Source: an uncultured Holophagaceae bacterium (GTDB taxonomy: Bacteria; Acidobacteriota; Holophagae; Holophagales; Holophagaceae). Taken from it: a DNA stretch of 64,000 nucleotides. The notes below the pieces were generated by a model. It did not search any database and was not told the origin of the DNA. It saw nothing but the letters and a program-made list of their open reading frames with translations. Both the position numbers and the translations under genes were made by a program. The first letter of the stretch is position 1, and each line of letters begins with the position of its first letter. This document shows positions 37,463 through 46,896 of this stretch, one piece after another. The stretch covers positions 112,430 through 176,429 of the forward strand of contig CAISFO010000097.1 of NCBI GenBank assembly GCA_903884655.1, written 5' to 3'.

Positions 37463-38764
37463 ATGGACCGACTGGTGATCCAAGGTGGACATCCCCTGCG
37501 GGGGCGCATCCGGGTGTCCGGGGCAAAGAACGCGGCCCTGCCCTGCCTGGCGGCGGCGTTGCTGACCTCGGAGCCAGTGGCCCTCTCCAACCTGCCCGCC
37601 GTGGCCGATATCCGCACCATGGTCAAGGTCCTGCAGGCACTTGGTACCGAAGCCTCCCTGGAGGCCCATGCGGATGGGTATGAGCTGACCGCAAGGCTGG
37701 CCTGCGCCGGCAGCGAGGACCCCAAGGCGCCCTACGATCTGGTGAAGACCATGCGGGCCTCCATTCTGGTGCTGGGGCCCTTGCTGGCCCGGTTCGGCAA
37801 GGCCACGGTCAGCCTGCCCGGCGGCTGCGCCATTGGCGCCCGGCCCGTGAACCTGCATCTGGAGGCCCTGGAGCGCATGGGTGCCCTCATCGAGATCAGC
37901 CATGGCTACATCCACGCCTCGGTGAAGGGACATCTGAAGGCCATCGACCACACCTTCGAGAAGGTGAGCGTGGGCGCCACCGAGAATATCCTCATGGCCG
38001 CGACCCTGGCCGAGGGCACCACGATCCTGCGCAACGCCGCCCTGGAGCCCGAGATCGGCGATCTGGCCCAGCTCCTGGTCAGCATGGGGGCCCAGATCGA
38101 AGGCATCGGCACCGGCACCCTCACCATCAATGGCGTCGCGAGCCTCCATGGGTGCGAGCATGCGGTCATCCCCGACCGCATCGAGGCTGGCACCTACCTT
38201 TGTGCCGTGGCCGCCGCCTGCGGGGACGTGGTGTTGGACCGCTGCGAACCCGAGCACCTCCGCTCCCTGCTGGATCTGCTGGAGCGCTCAGGCTGTGTCA
38301 TCACCGAGCGCGAAGGCCAGGAGGGACGCCAGCTCCGCGTCCAGCGGGAGCCGGGGCAGAAACTCCGCTCCAAGGACGTCACCACCCTCCCTTTTCCCGG
38401 CTTTCCCACGGACCTCCAGGCCCAGGTCATGGCCGTCATGACCCAGGCCTGTGGCATCAGCGTCATCAACGAAGGCATCTTCGAGAACCGCTTCCAGCAC
38501 GCCATGGAGCTGGAACGCCTGGGCGCCAACCTGAGGACGGACGGGCACACCGCCATCGTCGCGGGACCCGCGGAACTGACGGGCTGCACGGTCATGGCCA
38601 CGGACCTTCGGGCCAGCGCGGCCCTGGTCATTGCCGGCCTCGTGGCCCAGGGCGAGACCATCGTGGACCGCATCTACCATCTCGACCGCGGCTATTCCGG
38701 TCTGGAGAGAAAGCTCCAGGGCGTCGGTGCCTGCATCGAGCGAGTGGGCGGCGGCAGAGTCTAG
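37463..38764 (+). CDS. murA: UDP-N-acetylglucosamine 1-carboxyvinyltransferase
   Basis: MDRLVIQGGHPLRGRIRVSGAKNAALPCLAAALLT...LPGGCAIGARPVNLHLEALERMGA...TLPFPGFPTDLQAQ. Confidence 0.95.
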   Translation: MDRLVIQGGHPLRGRIRVSGAKNAALPCLAAALLTSEPVALSNLPAVADIRTMVKVLQALGTEASLEAHADGYELTARLACAGSEDPKAPYDLVKTMRASILVLGPLLARFGKATVSLPGGCAIGARPVNLHLEALERMGALIEISHGYIHASVKGHLKAIDHTFEKVSVGATENILMAATLAEGTTILRNAALEPEIGDLAQLLVSMGAQIEGIGTGTLTINGVASLHGCEHAVIPDRIEAGTYLCAVAAACGDVVLDRCEPEHLRSLLDLLERSGCVITEREGQEGRQLRVQREPGQKLRSKDVTTLPFPGFPTDLQAQVMAVMTQACGISVINEGIFENRFQHAMELERLGANLRTDGHTAIVAGPAELTGCTVMATDLRASAALVIAGLVAQGETIVDRIYHLDRGYSGLERKLQGVGACIERVGGGRV

Positions 38765-38792
38765 TCGAACCAGAGTCCAGCAGGAGCCTTCC

Positions 38793-39329
38793 ATGACGGC
38801 AGAACCCGCTTCCAACGCCAGTCAGCAGCCCAAGGATCCCTACCAGGGCCAGGTGGTGATCAGCTGGCCCGAACTGCACCGGGACACGCGGTACCTGTCG
38901 CGGGTGCTCCACGACCTGGGCGACTGGAAGGGCATCATCGCCATCACCCGGGGCGGGCTGGTCCCAGCGGCCCTCATTGCCCGGGAGCTTGAGATCCGGC
39001 TCATCGATACGGTCTGCGTGGTCAGCTACGGCGCCTCCGAAAGCGGTGAGGCCGAGCAGTCCCAGGGGGCCCTGCGCTGGCTGAAGACCATCGAGGGCGA
39101 CGGCGATGGCTGGCTGCTGATCGATGACCTGGTGGACACGGGCAAGACCGCCCGGGCCGTGCGCGAGCGACTGCCCAAGGCCCACTTCGCGACCATCTAC
39201 GCCAAACCCCTGGGCCGACCCATTGTCGACACCTTTGTCCGGGAATTCCGGCAGGAGGAGTGGATCTACTTTCCCTGGGACATCGACTACCGCTTCGTCT
39301 CTCCCATCAAGACCCGGCCGAAAAGCTAG
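38793..39329 (+). CDS. gpt: Xanthine(-guanine) phosphoribosyltransferase
   Basis: VVISWPELHRDTRYLSRVL...GIIAITRGGLVPAALIARELEIR...WLLIDDLVDTGKTARAVRE. Confidence 0.9.
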   Translation: MTAEPASNASQQPKDPYQGQVVISWPELHRDTRYLSRVLHDLGDWKGIIAITRGGLVPAALIARELEIRLIDTVCVVSYGASESGEAEQSQGALRWLKTIEGDGDGWLLIDDLVDTGKTARAVRERLPKAHFATIYAKPLGRPIVDTFVREFRQEEWIYFPWDIDYRFVSPIKTRPKS

Positions 39330-39468
39330 CGAGCCCGCTCCCCTGGGGCAGCCGAACGGCTAAGGGCTTCCTTTTTCAGGTGGAGAGGATGGCCGGAGGT
39401 CCGAGCGATTCCAGGTAACGACCTGCACCGGGCCGGTGGGTTACACTGATTTTACGATCGGGGGATCC

Positions 39469-40416
39469 ATGTTCGGCGAGATGAAGGTCTTTTCCGGGAG
39501 CAGCCACCCGGACCTGGCGAGCGGCATCGCCACGCACATGGGCATGCCGCTGGGACGCCTGAAGGTGACCCGCTTTTCCAACGAGAACATCAAGGTGAAG
39601 GTGGAGGAGAACGTTCGCGAGGCGGATGTGTTCGTGATCCAGTCCTCCTGCCCCCCAGTCAGCGACCACCTGCTGGAACTGCTCATCCTCATCGATGCCC
39701 TTAAATTCGCTTCGGCAGCCCGCATCACCGCCGTGCTGCCCTACTTCCCCTACGCCCGCAGCGACAAGAAGGACGAAGCCCGCATTTCCATCACCGCCCG
39801 CCTGGTGGCCGATCTGCTGGAGACAGCCGGGGCCGACCGCGTGCTGACCATGACCCTGCATGCCCCCCAGATCCTCGGCTTCTTCCGCAAGCCCGCCGAC
39901 CAGCTACTGGCCACGCCCATCCTCTCGAACTATTTCAAGACCAAGGACCTCTCCCGCACCACCGTGGTGGCCACCGACGCCGGCGCCGCCAAGTTCGCGG
40001 GCCACTTCGCTAAGCGCCTGTCCGTCCCCATGGCCATCATCGACAAGCGCCGCTTCGACGACTCGGAGACCGCCCAGAGCGTGGCCCTCATCGGCGACGT
40101 GAAGGACCGGGACGCCATCATCTACGACGACGAGATCGCCACCGGCGGCTCCATCAAGGAGGCGGCCCGCATCCTGCGCGAGCTGGGCGCCCGGTCCGTG
40201 CGAGTGGGCGTCACCCACCCGGTGTTTTCCGGCAAGGCCATGGATACCCTTAAGTCCGCCGAACTGGACGAGCTGGTGGTGACGGACAGCATCCCGGTGA
40301 CCGCGGAATTCGCCCGCCAGGTGCCCAACCTCAAGGTGCTTTCCACCGCGGCCCTGTTCGGAGACGCGATCCTGCGCATCCACGGCGGGCGCAGCATCAG
40401 CGAGATGATGGACTGA
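39469..40416 (+). CDS. prs: Ribose-phosphate pyrophosphokinase
   Basis: MKVFSGSSHPDLASGIATHMG...RFSNENIKVKVEENVREADVFVIQS...AVLPYFPYARSDKKDEARISITARLVADLLE...IIYDDEIATGGSI. Confidence 0.95.
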   Translation: MFGEMKVFSGSSHPDLASGIATHMGMPLGRLKVTRFSNENIKVKVEENVREADVFVIQSSCPPVSDHLLELLILIDALKFASAARITAVLPYFPYARSDKKDEARISITARLVADLLETAGADRVLTMTLHAPQILGFFRKPADQLLATPILSNYFKTKDLSRTTVVATDAGAAKFAGHFAKRLSVPMAIIDKRRFDDSETAQSVALIGDVKDRDAIIYDDEIATGGSIKEAARILRELGARSVRVGVTHPVFSGKAMDTLKSAELDELVVTDSIPVTAEFARQVPNLKVLSTAALFGDAILRIHGGRSISEMMD

Positions 40417-41579
40417 TGCCCTGGCCCCTCGGCCCCATCGAGGCTACACCCAGCCTCGAGCTGCTGGGGCCCCTGGGTCCTGAGATCGTTGCGGCCTTCA
40501 CACGTCCGTGCCTGGTGCTGCACCGGGCCTCGGCGATGTACACCGCCCGCATCAGCCTGCTGCTGCTCATGGACCTGGGTTGGGAGCCCCAACTCCGGGC
40601 AGGCACCAGCCTCGACGCCTTGTGCGAGGGACTGCCTGATCAGGTCCGCAAGCCACTGGCCTGGATGCTGCCTTTCCTGGCCTCCGAGGGCCTGCTGGAT
40701 GGGGAAGGCGATGTCTTTCGGCTGAAGGGCACACCGGACCTGGACCTCCTGGGCATCCGTGCCGCCGTGGAGGCCGAGGCTCCCGGCCATGGCGTCAACT
40801 TCGATCTGCTGGACGGAGTGAGATCCCATATCCGGCCCTTCTTCACCGAAGGCAAGGCTGGGGAAGGGCTGCTCTTCGACCTGGCGCTGTTCCCCCTCTG
40901 GCTGACCTACTTCAGGAACGAGAACCTCGGCTATTTTCCGAACAACCTGCTCACCCTCCTCGCCCTTCGACAGGACCTTCCCGCAGGCGCCCGCGTGCTG
41001 GAACTGGGCGCTGGCGCCGGCTCCTTCGCTCAGCTACTCGCCAGGCGTGGTACCGATGAGGACTGGCTGTCGCGCATCGCCGAGTACCGGTTCACGGATG
41101 TGGCACCAACCTTCCTGCGCCGGGCCCAGCGGGATCTGAAGATCCTGGCGCCGAGTCTGCCCCTCAGCTTCCAGGCCCTGGACCTGAACCGCCCCCTCGG
41201 TGAACAGGGTATCGAGGCGGCCAGTCTGGATGCCATCGTCGGCATCAACGTGCTGCATGTGGCCCAGGATCTGGAAGCCACTCTGGCCGACCTCCGGAGC
41301 CGCCTGAAACCGGGCGGACGGCTGGTGCTCGGCGAATGCATGAAACCCCACCTCGACGCGCCGCTCTACCTGGAGTTCTTCTTCAGTTTCATCCGGAGCT
41401 TCACCGAGGTCACCCTGGACCCCCGGTGGCGGCCCCGCCACGGCTTCCTCACGCCCGAAGCCTGGAACGATGCCCTGCGCCATGCGGGCTTTCAGGAGGT
41501 GTGGCACAACCCGCCGCCGCGCCCCCTCATGGATCTGCACCCGGCGTTCACGGTCGGCGCCATCGCAGCAACAGCCTGA
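40416..41579 (+). CDS. Class I SAM-dependent methyltransferase
   Basis: ARVLELGAGAGSFAQLLA...FTDVAPTFLRRAQRD...IVGINVLHVAQDLEATLADLRSRLKPGGRLVLGE; ATGA overlap with prs. Confidence 0.85.
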   Translation: MPWPLGPIEATPSLELLGPLGPEIVAAFTRPCLVLHRASAMYTARISLLLLMDLGWEPQLRAGTSLDALCEGLPDQVRKPLAWMLPFLASEGLLDGEGDVFRLKGTPDLDLLGIRAAVEAEAPGHGVNFDLLDGVRSHIRPFFTEGKAGEGLLFDLALFPLWLTYFRNENLGYFPNNLLTLLALRQDLPAGARVLELGAGAGSFAQLLARRGTDEDWLSRIAEYRFTDVAPTFLRRAQRDLKILAPSLPLSFQALDLNRPLGEQGIEAASLDAIVGINVLHVAQDLEATLADLRSRLKPGGRLVLGECMKPHLDAPLYLEFFFSFIRSFTEVTLDPRWRPRHGFLTPEAWNDALRHAGFQEVWHNPPPRPLMDLHPAFTVGAIAATA

Positions 41580-41580
41580 C

Positions 41581-41988
41581 TCAGGGTCTTTCTGAAGCCA
41601 CGGCTCCAAGGGGTACCACCAGGTGGCGCTTCACCGGCAGGAAGCACATCCCTTCGGGACCTTCGGTGCAGGGCTGGTAGGTGATCCACAGCTGGACGGG
41701 CTCAGCCAGGCCTTTTCCCTGCAGCTCCACCTGGACGGTGCCCCGCCAGATGGGGTCGCCGGCCTCGTCCTGCCCGACCGGGGGAGGAAGGGTGCCAAGC
41801 CGCAGGGTGCCGGGCGAGCCCAGGACCACGCCGAAGGAGTGCGTCTTGAGGTGAACCCCCTTGGGCACCTTCACCATGAGGCTGCCACCCGAGACCGACA
41901 GGACCACATCCTTCACCGGATCGAAGGCGGGGCCCGCCTGGAGCAACACCGAAAGGCACACCGTCAGCACACCAGGATGCCATTTCAT
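41581..41988 (-). CDS. Secreted DsbD-alpha-like protein
   Basis: Signal peptide; VELQGKGLAEPVQLWITYQPCTEGPEGMCFLPVKRHLVVPL resembles the DsbD N-terminal domain Cys pair region. Confidence 0.65.
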   Translation of the reverse strand: MKWHPGVLTVCLSVLLQAGPAFDPVKDVVLSVSGGSLMVKVPKGVHLKTHSFGVVLGSPGTLRLGTLPPPVGQDEAGDPIWRGTVQVELQGKGLAEPVQLWITYQPCTEGPEGMCFLPVKRHLVVPLGAVASERP

Positions 41989-41989
41989 G

Positions 41990-42952
41990 TCAGTGCCCTC
42001 CTGGCAGCGTGGCGATTCGCGCCAGGCCTGAGGTGACCAGAAGGTCCCCCGCCTCGGTGATGAGGGCGCCTTCCACGGAGGCCGTGGACTCCAGCAGTCG
42101 CAGCCCCCGGTCGGTTCCCAGCAGGAAGGCGGCGGTGGACAGCTGGCCCGCCTGGAAGGCGGTGGGCGCCACGACGGTCACGGAGGCGATGCCCCGGGCG
42201 GGTCGGCCCGTGGTGGCATCCAGGATGTGGTGGTAGCGGACGCCATCCGCCTCGAAGCAGCGCTCGTAATCCCCGGTTGTGGCGACGCCGCAGTCCTCCT
42301 TGGCCCGGATCGCAAGTCGGAACCGCCCGGGGTCCCGGGGATCCTGCACGCCAACCACCCAGGGCTGTCCGTCGCCGCGCCGTCCCAGGGTGCGCACATC
42401 GCCAAGGAAATTGACCAGGGCAGATTCCACACCTTCTTTCTTGAGCAACTCCGCCACCCGGTCCGCCGCGTATTCCTTGCCGACGCCACCCAGGTCAACT
42501 TCCATGTCTTTCCTGGCTAGACGCACGGTGCCGTGCTGCATCACCACGGCGCTGGCATCGACGCGGGGAAGCAGAGCCGCGAGGTCCTCATCCGAAGGCA
42601 CCACCGCCTTCCGGAAGTCCCAGACCCGCCGCAGCACACCCACGGTGGGATCGAAGCGGCCCTCGGTGAGCGCCGCCAGAGCCAGGGCTGCGCGCAGGAG
42701 TGTTTCCGTTTCCTCGTCGATGGCCACGGGGGAACCACCGGCCTCGTCGTTGATCTCGGACACCACGCTGGTGGGCCGGTAGCGGGAGAACTTGGCTTCG
42801 ATGCGCCGGGCTTCGGCCACGGCTTCGCGCATGAGGACCGTCGCCGATTCCTGGCCGCGATGATCCACGAAGCGGACCTCCGCTGAGCCGCCCATGAGGG
42901 GGAAGTGGGCGGTATAGAGGGTCCGCCCCTCCACGGGCGTCAGTACCGCCAT
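41990..42952 (-). CDS. apbE: FAD:protein FMN transferase
   Basis: MGGSAEVRF...EARRIEAKFSRYRPTSVVSEIN...FDPTVGVLRRVWDF...DLGGVGKEYAADRVAELL...HILDATTGRPARG. Confidence 0.93.
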   Translation of the reverse strand: MAVLTPVEGRTLYTAHFPLMGGSAEVRFVDHRGQESATVLMREAVAEARRIEAKFSRYRPTSVVSEINDEAGGSPVAIDEETETLLRAALALAALTEGRFDPTVGVLRRVWDFRKAVVPSDEDLAALLPRVDASAVVMQHGTVRLARKDMEVDLGGVGKEYAADRVAELLKKEGVESALVNFLGDVRTLGRRGDGQPWVVGVQDPRDPGRFRLAIRAKEDCGVATTGDYERCFEADGVRYHHILDATTGRPARGIASVTVVAPTAFQAGQLSTAAFLLGTDRGLRLLESTASVEGALITEAGDLLVTSGLARIATLPGGH

Positions 42953-44106
42953 TTCAGGCCCAGGGTGAGGGTGGTCGTGTTCACATCGGCGGCCGAGGTC
43001 GTCGGGCCCGCGTAGACCGCTGGAGAGCTCAGGGTGGCCGCGGTCTGAAGCGGCGTCAGCTGGTTCCTGCCCTGCTGGAACTGGTAGCTGCCACCGAAAC
43101 TCAGGGTCAGGTCATTGGTGAGGTCCACCGATACGCTGCAGCCCAGCAGGATGCTGTCCATGGCCGAGAGCCGGTAGTCGGCGGACATGTAGGCCTGGGG
43201 TGCGGCGAACTGAGCTCCGTAGAAGGAGGCCGCGCTCTGGGAATAGAAGCGGAGTCTGGGCGTGAGGATCCAGCCGTCATCGATGTGCTGGTCATACGTG
43301 AAATCCAGGGTGTGGGCCTTGATGCCCCAGTCGTCCCGGTAGTAGCGGTAGGTGGTCTTGAGGGCGCCGTCCCATTCGAAGTAGTGGGCCTGCTTGATGA
43401 AGAAGGCATCTCGCACCCGCGTATCCGGGCGGCGTTCGGACACGGTGGTGGTTCCCACCGGCACGATGAGGTAGGGCTCGTTCAGGTCCCCCTTCAGGTT
43501 CATCCTGCTGGTGCCCACATCCAGGAGATCGTTTTCGCCCAGCACCCAGGTCCAGCCCAAGGCGTATCCATGCTCTTTCTTCGGGAACTGCAGGTTCGTG
43601 GTGACGGGCGCCACCGTGTCGTCGGACCAGGAGAGGCCATAGTGCAGGGTGCCCCGGCCCTCGAACATGGTCCAGGCGTCCGAGATGCCGGATCCCCGGG
43701 CGGTGTAGTCCTTCTCCACTGAGTGGGACAGGTCCACCGTGGGCAGGTGGGCCCCCAGCCGGAGGCTGTAGGTGATCCCCTCGGCTTTGCGCTCATCCCG
43801 GAACTGGGCCATGGGGATCTTGCCCGCAGCATTGGTGCTGGTGTTGCCTGAGGCCGAAGTGCTGGTGGTCACGCTGAGGGTCGGGTAGGCCCCGGTGGGC
43901 GAGGCCCCAGACACGCTGTCGTGGGCCAGCAGCAGATCGATCTGGCCGAGGGCCTCGCCGAGATCCTGGTGGAGCAGGAAGGTGGGGTTCGACACCTGGG
44001 TGCGGCCATCGGATTCGCTGTAGAAGAGGTAGCGGAATTCGACGGAAGACTGGGCCCGCGCCACCCGGCCACCGAGCATGCCGAGACCCGCGACCATCCA
44101 GGGCAT
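42940..44106 (-). CDS. DUF3570-family outer-membrane-like protein
   Basis: SSVEFRYLFYSESDGRTQVSNPTFLLHQDL...; beta-barrel pattern ending LTLGLKWRY; overlaps apbE start. Confidence 0.82.
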   Translation of the reverse strand: MPWMVAGLGMLGGRVARAQSSVEFRYLFYSESDGRTQVSNPTFLLHQDLGEALGQIDLLLAHDSVSGASPTGAYPTLSVTTSTSASGNTSTNAAGKIPMAQFRDERKAEGITYSLRLGAHLPTVDLSHSVEKDYTARGSGISDAWTMFEGRGTLHYGLSWSDDTVAPVTTNLQFPKKEHGYALGWTWVLGENDLLDVGTSRMNLKGDLNEPYLIVPVGTTTVSERRPDTRVRDAFFIKQAHYFEWDGALKTTYRYYRDDWGIKAHTLDFTYDQHIDDGWILTPRLRFYSQSAASFYGAQFAAPQAYMSADYRLSAMDSILLGCSVSVDLTNDLTLSFGGSYQFQQGRNQLTPLQTAATLSSPAVYAGPTTSAADVNTTTLTLGLKWRY

Positions 44107-44152
44107 GCCCCGCAGGACCTGCCGCCCCCGCCGCCGTGCCAGTCGGGTTCCC

Positions 44153-44860
44153 TCAGTTGCAGCCACAGCCGCCTCCCGCCGCGCCGCCGGTACCCGCCGC
44201 CGCCTCCTTGCTGGCGTGGATGTGCTCCCTCTGCATGAGGGTGAGCCGGTCCCCATCCAGGCTCATGATGGGATCGGCCAGATGACCTCGCCGCCAGGCC
44301 TTCAGAGAGCCGGTGGCCTGCAGCCCTGACGCCACACGCACGTCCCTTCCCGAACCACCACCCTCAAGCAGTGCCGCCACCGCGTCGGCCTCCTCCCTGG
44401 CATGGGAGCCCCCCTCGAAGCGGGCTGCAATGCGACCTTCCCGGTCGATGAGAAAGGTGGTGGGCATGGCCACGACCTTGAAGGCCTCTCCCGTCAGCCC
44501 CGCCGGATCAGGCAGGATGGGGAATCCCACGGGCACCTTTTCCAGGAAGGCGCTCATGGCCCCCCCATCCGAGTCCAGGGAAATCCCCACGACCTTGAGC
44601 CCCTGGGGGGCGAACCGCCGCTGGATGCCATCCAGGTCCGGCAGGCTCTTGCGGCAGGGCCCGCACCAGGAGGCCCAGAAATCGATCAGTACGACCTGGC
44701 CCCTGAAGTCGGCAAGCGAGAAGGCCTTTCCGGACAGGTCCTTCAGCTGGACGGAAGGCGCCGGTTCTCCCTTCCCTGCCGCCCCCAGGGTGGTACCGGC
44801 CAGCAGGAGAAGGACGACCATCAGAGGTCGGGCTCGGAGACTCGGGAATGGGCCGTGCAT
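44153..44860 (-). CDS. TlpA-like thioredoxin fused to a C-terminal DUF4266-like tail
   Basis: VVLIDFWASWCGPCRKSLPDLDGIQRRF...; C-term LKAWRRGHLADPIMSLDGDRLTLMQREHIHASKEAAAGTGGAAGGGCGCN matches DUF4266 character. Confidence 0.85.
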   Translation of the reverse strand: MHGPFPSLRARPLMVVLLLLAGTTLGAAGKGEPAPSVQLKDLSGKAFSLADFRGQVVLIDFWASWCGPCRKSLPDLDGIQRRFAPQGLKVVGISLDSDGGAMSAFLEKVPVGFPILPDPAGLTGEAFKVVAMPTTFLIDREGRIAARFEGGSHAREEADAVAALLEGGGSGRDVRVASGLQATGSLKAWRRGHLADPIMSLDGDRLTLMQREHIHASKEAAAGTGGAAGGGCGCN

Positions 44861-45092
44861 GGAACTCCAGAGGCAGAACGACCCGGTGGGTTGCAGCCAT
44901 CGGGTCCCAAGGGGTTGAGCAGGACTGTGTCCCTAATCTTGTGCCAGAAACACCGGGAAGGATCCCTAAAAAAATGTTCCAACACTCATCTGGCATTCAG
45001 GGCGAAATTGATGGGCCGGAGCCGGAGGGTCAAGACCTTCAAGTCAGGGGTCCCTCCTGGTGCGGCCTTGCCCCGGCTGACCATACTGGTCC

Positions 45093-45683
45093 ATGGCTTC
45101 CACCCTCCGGGATCTGCTGATCCAACGCGCCGCGCGGTTGCAGGACCGCCCCGCCCTCACCGCTCCGGATTGGGGGACCTTGAACTACAGCCAGTACCGC
45201 AACCGGGTCGAGGGGGTGGCCAAGGGTCTGCTGTCCGCCGGGCCTCACTCCAGCGTGTTCAGCGCCACCGGCACGGCCTGGGACTGGGCCGCCGAACTGG
45301 CCGCCGCCGCCTCGGGCCTGACCTGGGATGCGGCCGGATCCCGGGTGACTTCCGATGTGCTGGGCGGGCCACGTTTCAACGACGAAGCCGGCCGGGGCCC
45401 CTACCACGCCCGGGAGCAGGTGGTTCAGGCGGAGACCGTCTACAGTCCCGGACTCAGCCACGGCGAAATGCTGACCAGGCTGCGTCGGCTCAACGTGGAG
45501 CTTGGATGGGACCATGACAGCCGGGTGGAGCTGCCCTGGGCCCAGGCCGGAAGCCCAGATATCCGTGCCGCCCTGTGGTGCGCCCTGTACGCCGGCGCCC
45601 ATGCCGTCCTGGGCTCTGCATCAACCTGGGATGCGAGGCCCTTTCACGACTTCTGGTCAACCCCACGGACCCTTGGGACCTGA
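45093..45683 (+). CDS. AMP-dependent synthetase-like N-terminal fragment/stand-alone protein
   Basis: TLRDLLIQRAARLQDRPALTAPDWGTLNYSQYRNRVEGVAKGLLSAG resembles acyl-CoA synthetase N-term; no SGTTGxPK P-loop. Confidence 0.5.
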   Translation: MASTLRDLLIQRAARLQDRPALTAPDWGTLNYSQYRNRVEGVAKGLLSAGPHSSVFSATGTAWDWAAELAAAASGLTWDAAGSRVTSDVLGGPRFNDEAGRGPYHAREQVVQAETVYSPGLSHGEMLTRLRRLNVELGWDHDSRVELPWAQAGSPDIRAALWCALYAGAHAVLGSASTWDARPFHDFWSTPRTLGT

Positions 45684-45748
45684 GGCCCGGCAACCATTTC
45701 TCTTGCCATTGGACAATCACTGGCCAATTCTTTGGACGGGAGGTCCCC

Positions 45749-46807
45749 ATGGTCCGCGCCACATTCCGCAAAGCGCTCCAATCTCCGCACCCTGATAGTG
45801 GTCACCTGGTGAAACCCGAGCGGCTGCACCTCGTGCTGGAGACCATCCGGGATGCGGGCGAGCGGGGCATCACCAAGGCGGGCCTGGCCCGCCGCCTGGG
45901 CGGCGTGGCCATGCGCACCGTGGACCGGGCCATCCAGGTGCTGGAAGCGCAAGGTGCCCGCTTCGGCAAGGCCCGGGAGGGCCGGCCCGCCCTCATTCAC
46001 TTCACTCTGGAGAAGGCCCCGGACTGGGACAGCCGCATCACGCCCCACGCCCGCATGGCCCTGGAGGTGGCCCTCATGGCCCTGGAAGGCACGGCCACTG
46101 AGCTCTGGTTCGATCAGTTGGAGGGCTTGCGGGCCCTGGCGGACAGCCACCTGAGCAACCGGGACCGCGACCTCTTCCGGGCCCTGCAGGAACACGTCTG
46201 CGTGCGCGGCGGGGCCGACGACCAGCAGGCCCTGGACACCAGGATGCTCACCCAGGTGCTGCTGGCCCTGGGTCATCCTGAAGGCCCCCGCGAGCTGGAA
46301 CTGACCTACAAGGCGGCCTCCACGGGCCGCACCAGCGCCCGCATCGTCGTGCCATTCACGCTCACCCACGACGTGTTTTCCGGCGGCGCCTTTTTGTTGG
46401 CCTGGGATCCCGCCAAGCAGGAGCCCCGGCACTTCCGCCTGGCCCGCATCGAGGAGGCGAAAGCCCTGAGCAAGCGCGGACTCATCCCCGACAAGGTCCC
46501 CCTAGAGCAGGCCCGGGAGATGCAAATCGGCGGCTGGTTCAGTCTTGGCTCCCCCTTCCCGGTGACGGTCCGTGTCGGGGGCACCAACTGGCCCCAGGCC
46601 CTGCTGGACGCCCCCCCCGCCCTGCCCGGCATCGCCGTCCGGAAGCTGAAGGGCGGTACCGTCATGCTGGAATTCCTGGCTACTGAGCTCAGCGGGCCCA
46701 CCCGGTTCATCCTGCAGTTCGGGGCGGAAGCGGAAGTGCTTGAACCGCAGGCACTCCGGGACCACCTCGCGGGAATCCTGAAGGCCCTGGCGGCCAAGTA
46801 CCGGTAG
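45749..46807 (+). CDS. HTH + WYL-domain transcriptional regulator
   Basis: KPERLHLVLETIRDAGERGITKAGLARRLGGVAMRTVDRAIQVLEAQG; WYL-like middle, C-terminal WCX-like region. Confidence 0.8.
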   Translation: MVRATFRKALQSPHPDSGHLVKPERLHLVLETIRDAGERGITKAGLARRLGGVAMRTVDRAIQVLEAQGARFGKAREGRPALIHFTLEKAPDWDSRITPHARMALEVALMALEGTATELWFDQLEGLRALADSHLSNRDRDLFRALQEHVCVRGGADDQQALDTRMLTQVLLALGHPEGPRELELTYKAASTGRTSARIVVPFTLTHDVFSGGAFLLAWDPAKQEPRHFRLARIEEAKALSKRGLIPDKVPLEQAREMQIGGWFSLGSPFPVTVRVGGTNWPQALLDAPPALPGIAVRKLKGGTVMLEFLATELSGPTRFILQFGAEAEVLEPQALRDHLAGILKALAAKYR

Positions 46808-46896
46808 AGGCCACTCCCCACCATTCCCCAGATGCGAAGGCCCTTGGGTGGCCGTGTCCTTCTGGTCCGTGCCTTTAATTACGTTGATGAACGGTT

